DNA from: CAXXOK01 sp035353615
GTDB lineage: Bacteria; Bacillota; Clostridia; Christensenellales; Aristaeellaceae
DNA length: 64,000 nt
Reading direction: 5' to 3'
Assembly: GCA_035353615.1 (NCBI GenBank)
Contig: DAOPZY010000014.1
Location: forward strand, 1 to 64,000
Of the stretch, positions 60,059 through 64,000 are shown in pieces (positions within the stretch are counted from its first letter, which is position 1; each line of letters starts with the position of its first letter). Below the pieces are notes generated by a model. That model was not told the DNA's origin. It saw only the letters and a list, made by a program, of their open reading frames with translations, and made no database searches. Position numbers and translations under genes: made by a program.

Positions 60059-61120
60059 ATGAAAAGGTTCTCCAAGATCCTGGCTGCCATGATGGCTGTG
60101 ATGCTGTGCGTGGCCATGGTGTCCGCCGCTTATGCGGAAGGCATCAACGTCGTGTTTATCCCCAAGCTCTCCGGCAACGCGTTCTTTGAGTCCGCCAACG
60201 TTGGCGCTCAGGACTTTGCTGCCAAAAACGGCTTCACCGTAACCTACGACGGCAACCCCGAGGCCTCCGCGGCTAACCAGGTCGCCATTATCCAAAACGC
60301 CATCACCAACGGCGCGGATGCCATCTGCATCTCCACCGTGGACGCCGCCGGCGTGGACGACGCGCTTAAAGAAGCCGCCGACGCGGGTCTGGTTGTGACC
60401 ACGTGGGATTCCGACGCCAACCCCGAACACCGCAGCATCATGGTCAGCCAGGGTACGCCTGATCAGCTGGGCCAAATGCTGGTGGACATGCTGGCGACCA
60501 GCCTGACCGAGCGCGGCAAGGACGTCAACAAGGACGCGATCAAGTACGTGTGGCATTACAGCCAAGCGACCGTGACCGACCAGAACAGCTGGCATGTTGC
60601 CGGTGAAAAGTACATCGCGGAAAAATACCCCAACTGGGTCAACGTGTTCCCGGATAACTACTACTCCGAGCAGGATGCTGAAAAGGCCATCACCGTTGGC
60701 GAGTCCATCCTGACCACCTACCCGGACATCGACGGCATCATCTGCAACGACTCCACCGCTCTGCCCGGCCAGGCGCAGGCTGCCCAGAACCTCGGGCTGG
60801 ATGCGACCAAGGTGTCCATCGTCGGTTTCGCCGCTCCCAACAGCATGAAGGATTACTGCCGCGCCGGTATCCTGAGCCGCTGGGGCCTGTGGGATTGCAA
60901 AATCCAGGGCGCTTTGGGCTGCTACATGGCTTACCTGCTGGCCAGCGGTCAGGAAATCAAAGTGGGCGATTCCATCGACGTGCCTGACATCGGCACTGTC
61001 AAAGTGGAACCCAACACCGTGCTGGATCCTACCGCTTACACCTCCGATACCAGCGGCGTTGTGCTGCTGCCGGAGCGCGTAGTGTTCACCAAGGACAACA
61101 TGGACAACTACGATTTCTAG
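60059..61120 (+). CDS. lsrB: AI-2 binding protein LsrB
   Basis: The extracytoplasmic receptor for AI-2, 353 residues with a signal peptide ending near SAAYA-EG. Residues that contact AI-2 in Salmonella LsrB can be matched: Lys36 (VVFIPKLSGNAFFES), the Asp of VVTTWDSDANPEHRS, and Asp-Gln of ATVTDQNSW. In the fourth segment NDSTALPGQAQAAQN the Pro is kept, but the Ala that follows two places later in Salmonella is Gln. Clostridial LsrB receptors with altered pocket residues are known. The ATG follows GGGAGGG, 71 bases after lsrD. It ends in TAG. A hairpin follows. Confidence 0.92.
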   Translation: MKRFSKILAAMMAVMLCVAMVSAAYAEGINVVFIPKLSGNAFFESANVGAQDFAAKNGFTVTYDGNPEASAANQVAIIQNAITNGADAICISTVDAAGVDDALKEAADAGLVVTTWDSDANPEHRSIMVSQGTPDQLGQMLVDMLATSLTERGKDVNKDAIKYVWHYSQATVTDQNSWHVAGEKYIAEKYPNWVNVFPDNYYSEQDAEKAITVGESILTTYPDIDGIICNDSTALPGQAQAAQNLGLDATKVSIVGFAAPNSMKDYCRAGILSRWGLWDCKIQGALGCYMAYLLASGQEIKVGDSIDVPDIGTVKVEPNTVLDPTAYTSDTSGVVLLPERVVFTKDNMDNYDF

Positions 61121-61143
61121 CCTATACTCCTTTTTCTAACAAC

Positions 61144-61171
61144 GGAGGCCGCGTGCCAGAACGCGGCCTCC
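61144..61171 (+). terminator. Hairpin between lsrB and lsrF
   Basis: GGAGGCCGCGT pairs with ACGCGGCCTCC around GCCAGA. No T run, so it probably attenuates or stabilises the lsrB message. Confidence 0.6.
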
Positions 61172-61257
61172 GCCCATGGCTTGCCCGAGCGGACAGCCCG
61201 ACGGGGGAGCCACACGGCGAATTTGCCTGACGATACTTGCCAAGGAGGTCGGTTTTC

Positions 61258-62136
61258 ATGGCGGATAAAGACGGACTCAAAGTTGCGAAGGATTATCATG
61301 TTGAAGAAGGCTTTGCCAATCAGGGCGGCTTTTATGTGAAGGGTGCGGGCAACCTCGATTGGGGTATGAAAAAGCATCTGTCCAATATTTTTGACCCCAA
61401 AAGCGGCAATACGGTGATGTTTGCCTTTGACCACGGTTATTTCATGGGCTCTACCGCAGGGTTGGAGCGGCTGGATATCGTGATCCCGAAGCTACTGCCG
61501 CATATCGACTGTCTGATGGGCACGCGCGGCGCCCTCCGTACCTGTGTGCCGCCGGACAACCGTAAAGCGATCGCGCTTCGCGTCACCAGCGGCTCCAGCA
61601 TGCTCAACGAGGACCTGAGCCACGAGGTGGTGGCGGTGGATGTTGAGGATTCCATTCGCATGAACGCCGATTGCATGGCTGTACAGACCTTCATTGGAGC
61701 TGACGGTCAACTGTCCAGCCTAGATAACCTTAACCGCGTCATCAACACCGGCCTTCGTTACTCCATCCCGACGCTGGGCGTTGTGGCCGTGGGAAAAGAT
61801 ATGGAACGCACCGACCGTTTCTTCAAGCTTGCAACCCGCATTATCGCGGAAATGGGCGTGCAGATGGTGAAAACCTATTATTGCGAAAATTTTGAAGAAG
61901 TAGTCGCGGCTTGCCCGGTGCCCATTGTGGTGGCCGGCGGTAAAAAACTGCCTGAAGACGAAGCGCTCACGCTGGCATATCAATCCATACAGGGCGGCGC
62001 GCGCGGGCTGGATATGGGCCGCAACATTTTTCAGAGCGAACACAGCGTGGAAATGGCACAGGCAATCCGGAAAATTGTACACGAAGGCTATACCGATAAG
62101 CTTGCGTTTGAGTTCTATCAGGACGCGATTCACTGA
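61258..62136 (+). CDS. lsrF: 3-hydroxy-5-phosphonooxypentane-2,4-dione thiolase (AI-2 degradation)
   Basis: The last step of phospho-AI-2 breakdown, transferring acetyl to CoA and leaving dihydroxyacetone phosphate. The 292-residue class I aldolase-like barrel follows E. coli LsrF: GNLDWGMKKHLSNIFDPKSG, VMFAFDHGYFMGSTAGLER, GVVAVGKDMERTDRFFKLAT, the Schiff-base Lys205 in MVKTYYCENFEE, PVPIVVAGGKKLPEDEAL and GLDMGRNIFQSEH. ATG 61258 follows AAGGAGG. The last 14 codons and stop are repeated directly downstream by a 47-bp tandem duplication that does not alter the protein. Confidence 0.94.
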   Translation: MADKDGLKVAKDYHVEEGFANQGGFYVKGAGNLDWGMKKHLSNIFDPKSGNTVMFAFDHGYFMGSTAGLERLDIVIPKLLPHIDCLMGTRGALRTCVPPDNRKAIALRVTSGSSMLNEDLSHEVVAVDVEDSIRMNADCMAVQTFIGADGQLSSLDNLNRVINTGLRYSIPTLGVVAVGKDMERTDRFFKLATRIIAEMGVQMVKTYYCENFEEVVAACPVPIVVAGGKKLPEDEALTLAYQSIQGGARGLDMGRNIFQSEHSVEMAQAIRKIVHEGYTDKLAFEFYQDAIH

Positions 62137-62187
62137 TTTCCGATAAGCTTGCGTTTGAGTTCTATCAGGATGCGATTCACTGATTTC
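62094..62187 (+). repeat. 47-bp tandem duplication over the lsrF 3' end
   Basis: 62094-62140 and 62141-62187 are identical except for one C/T difference. The first copy ends lsrF; the second carries the same codons and stop but is untranslated. Confidence 0.95.
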
Positions 62188-62244
62188 ACCGCAAAGGACA
62201 CCATTCCCTCCTCCTCCTCCGTTTCTGTCCAATCCCCCCGATTC

Positions 62245-62280
62245 GCTGTGCAGCCAAGGCGGAAGCCTTGGCTGCACAGC
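62245..62280 (+). terminator. Strong hairpin after lsrF
   Basis: GCTGTGCAGCCAAGGC pairs perfectly with GCCTTGGCTGCACAGC around GGAA (16-bp stem). No T run follows. It probably protects the lsr message or terminates with Rho. No gene is seen in 62188-62517. Confidence 0.65.
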
Positions 62281-62517
62281 AGTATGCGGGGACAAAGCGC
62301 TTGACGTGGCGGCAGGGGATAGGCTATCATAGGGCACAGAAGGTTCCGAGCTTTAACTGCGCACAGCTTGTGGCAACAGAGGTTTTGCGGGCTAAGCACG
62401 CGGTTTGCGCCCGGTCATGGCATGCGCGTCGTGTGGGCGTCAGGCCCGGGGAGCGCCGCGATCCGCGCCGGGCACGCCAAACCCATCCATGAAACAGTAT
62501 GCAGGGAGGCGACCCCA

Positions 62518-63450
62518 ATGGGACTGTCCATCTTACAAATGGTTTTACCGGTATTGCTTACCTTTGGCATCGGGCTGGTATGCAAGCGTAAAAATGTATT
62601 TGGGCAGGAAGGGCTGAAAGGCCTCAAGGCGGTTGTCAGCAATGTAACCCTGCCGGTCGTGCTGTTTAACGCGTTTTTTACCGCTCAATACAGCGGAAAA
62701 ATCGCGCTGATGTTCGCGACGGTTTTTATTTCCTGCGTGCTGGGCCTGCTGGCCGGGTTTGCCCTGCGGCGCTGGATGAAACCGTACGGCAAATTTCTGC
62801 CCTTCTTGCTGACCAACTTTGAGGGCGGCATGCTGGGGTATGCCCTGTATGGGCTTTTGTACGCGGGTCAGACGCAGCGGTTCGCCATGGTGGATATTGG
62901 GCAAACTGTTTGCGCGTTCACGGTTTTTCTGGCGACGCTGCGGGCAGTCGGCGGCGAAAAACCCACGGTAGGATCACTGGTGCGCAACATGTTTACCAAC
63001 CCGGTTTTTATCGGCATCCTGCTTGGCGTGGCGCTGGGCGCGCTGGGGGTGGGGCAATGGATTGGCACAACGCCGGCGGGGCCGATTGTGAACGATGTAA
63101 TCCGCTTTATAGCCGCGCCGACCTCCACGCTGATTCTCATCATCGTGGGTTATGAGCTGAGCTTCCGCCGGGAGCTGATGAAACCGGTGTTGAAAACCGT
63201 CGGCCTTCGTTTGCTGGTTATGGGCGGTTTGCTTGCGCTTGGCACGGTGTTTGTTTTCAGCATCATCCCGTTTGAAAAACCGCTGTTTGTGGCGATGCTG
63301 CTGGCTTACAGCCTGCCCGCGCCTTACATTATTCCTCTGTTTGCGGATGTAACGGGGCACGCGGAGTATCTTTCCACAACGCTGTCGGTACAGACGTTGG
63401 TTTCGATCCTGATGTTCATTGCCATTGCGGCCTACTCGCTCGCGGCATAA
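62518..63450 (+). CDS. Auxin efflux carrier (AEC) family permease
   Basis: A 310-residue inner-membrane transporter with about ten predicted helices. The family landmarks are the N-terminal LPVLLTFGIGLVCKRKNVFG, VVSNVTLPVVLFNAFFTAQY and the C-terminal AMLLAYSLPAPYIIPLFADV. AEC proteins commonly carry organic acids or small neutral metabolites out of the cell. The ATG at 62518 follows GGGAGG; the open frame upstream has no such signal. It follows the lsr operon on the same strand, but separate transcription is likely after the strong hairpin. A role in AI-2 export is conceivable but not supported by sequence; known AI-2 exporters (AI-2E family) are different. Confidence 0.9.
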   Translation: MGLSILQMVLPVLLTFGIGLVCKRKNVFGQEGLKGLKAVVSNVTLPVVLFNAFFTAQYSGKIALMFATVFISCVLGLLAGFALRRWMKPYGKFLPFLLTNFEGGMLGYALYGLLYAGQTQRFAMVDIGQTVCAFTVFLATLRAVGGEKPTVGSLVRNMFTNPVFIGILLGVALGALGVGQWIGTTPAGPIVNDVIRFIAAPTSTLILIIVGYELSFRRELMKPVLKTVGLRLLVMGGLLALGTVFVFSIIPFEKPLFVAMLLAYSLPAPYIIPLFADVTGHAEYLSTTLSVQTLVSILMFIAIAAYSLAA

Positions 63451-63519
63451 TTGAATTTAACGAGGATGGGTAAACCGGAGGAAAACTGCGCGTATACGTG
63501 CGGCGGCCTCCAATGGCAT

Positions 63520-63562
63520 TATCCCCCCGCCGCAGCGGAACCGGGGCAAGGGGCGAAGGCAT
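63520..63562 (+). repeat. Dispersed intergenic repeat, copy E (short)
   Basis: CCCCCGCCGCAGCGGAACCG followed by GGGCAAGG, a diverged core of the copies at 2548, 27604 and 42016. Confidence 0.5.
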
Positions 63563-63571
63563 AAAGTCAAA

Positions 63572-63685
63572 TCAGGCGCAATCCTTGGAATGAAAGACCT
63601 CTTTTAGCGTTAGCCAGTTCAGGCAGCGCATGGGGCGGTTATTCAGGAGGAATTCCGCGGCAGCGATCTGCTCTGGTTCCAGATG
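63572..63685 (-). pseudogene. C-terminal remnant of an IS30-type transposase
   Basis: 37 codons before a TGA at 63572 read LEPEQIAAAEFLLNNRPMRC then LNWLTLKEVFHS, the usual end of IS30-family transposases (LNNRP..LNW.TPKEVF). An in-frame TAG lies just upstream (63686-63688), and no catalytic DDE region is recognisable. It is a decayed fragment with no ability to move. Confidence 0.6.
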
Positions 63686-63762
63686 CTATATAAACATATC
63701 TTTCGGGAAGAAGAAATGCACGCGCCCGTTCCCAGATTTGTTTCACTCCTTGAGCGACCATA

Positions 63763-63846
63763 TCATGCTCTCGCTTTTCTGACCGATTCCTCCTGAGCAA
63801 AGGTCGCCAGAAAGGACAGCGTGTGTTGCACTTCATCATGGCTCAC
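63763..63846 (-). pseudogene. Possible fragment of a serine recombinase
   Basis: On the minus strand SHDEVQHTLSFLATFAQEES resembles the conserved end of the resolvase catalytic domain (LLxxLASFAQEES) but is followed by RKARA and a stop. The frame is open to the window end without other family matches, so the call is weak. Confidence 0.25.
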
Positions 63847-63871
63847 CATCAACGGCAGAAACCTTTTATCG

Positions 63872-63897
63872 AACCACTGGCCTAGCCAGTGGTTTTC
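63872..63897 (+). terminator. Hairpin near the right edge
   Basis: AACCACTGGC (63872-63881) pairs with GCCAGTGGTT (63885-63894), followed by TTCT. It may belong to the decayed mobile element. Nothing else is seen up to 64000. Confidence 0.5.
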
Positions 63898-64000
63898 TAT
63901 ATACAATACCCAGGCTCAACCGGAAGGAGCCTTGGATACGGCAAGCCGGGCTGTAGGTAAAGGGACATCCTCCGGCGCTAAAACCGCTATCCAAATAACG

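Noticed and set aside
62518..63450. AEC permease as an AI-2 exporter of the lsr system
   Set aside because: Its family differs from the AI-2E exporters, and a strong hairpin separates it from the lsr operon; only proximity would support the idea.

Overview
The window is GC-rich, gene-dense bacterial chromosome. Several genes point to an anaerobic Firmicute of the class Clostridia, probably an uncultured gut-type lineage: a SCIFF peptide with its radical SAM maturase beside yajC, a flavodiiron protein carrying rubredoxin domains, pyruvate phosphate dikinase, glgC/glgD glycogen genes, an RsfS/NadD-YqeK cluster, and YesM/YesN-type two-component systems. This placement is inferred from gene content only. 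No rRNA or ribosomal protein gene is present, and nothing here looks like a prophage, plasmid or CRISPR locus. Mobile-element traces are limited to degenerate fragments at the right edge.

Layout, left to right. 0-10 kb: 3' part of ppdK, an acetyltransferase, a flavodiiron-flavin reductase-double rubredoxin fusion, a tRNA-Arg/His/Gln operon, an alpha/beta hydrolase, yajC, the ranthipeptide pair scfA-scfB, and an HtrA-type protease. 10.5-20.7 kb: a carbohydrate locus with a YesM/YesN two-component system on the minus strand. It is divergent from a sugar-binding protein, two permeases, a GH66 dextranase-like enzyme and a six-hairpin glycosidase. No ATPase is encoded, so a shared MsmK-type ATPase is presumably used. 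21-29.6 kb: an orphan zinc-binding lipoprotein-type gene (znuA) with a strong promoter and Fur/Zur-like box. Divergent from it is an unusual three-gene unit (sensor-MFS fusion, GNAT, SpoIIE-type phosphatase). After that come rsfS and nadD-yqeK on the minus strand. 29.8-40.7 kb: a LacI regulator, then a receptor lipoprotein, histidine kinase and AraC-type regulator. The kinase is broken by an in-frame TAG. The galactofuranose-type ABC transporter ytfQ-ytfR-ytfT-yjfF follows. 41-45 kb: a metallo-beta-lactamase-fold hydrolase, a Glu/Pro/Ala-rich protein, a secreted Cys-His-Asp protein and a diacylglycerol kinase. 45-51.5 kb: glycogen synthesis genes glgB-glgC-glgD-glgA. 51.9-52.5 kb: bioY under a BirA-like operator. 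53-62 kb: an autoinducer-2 (Lsr) system, with lsrR-lsrK-cupin on the minus strand divergent from lsrA-C-D-B-F. The end holds an AEC-family permease, repeats and transposase remnants.

How it fits together. Most of the window is carbohydrate sensing, uptake and storage: two sugar ABC systems with dedicated YesM/YesN regulators, glycogen synthesis, and PPDK at the PEP/pyruvate node. Signalling is the second theme: AI-2 import and degradation, the SCIFF ranthipeptide, and the sensor-MFS/SpoIIE cassette.

The main points for follow-up are the sensor-MFS/GNAT/SpoIIE cassette, the clostridial Lsr operon with a cupin where lsrG might be expected, the amber codon in the kinase, the in-frame basic tail on GlgB, the tandem rubredoxins, and a family of dispersed intergenic repeats. 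Promoter calls rest on near-consensus -35/-10 pairs with 17-18 bp spacers read by eye. Family assignments rest on motif recognition without a database search.
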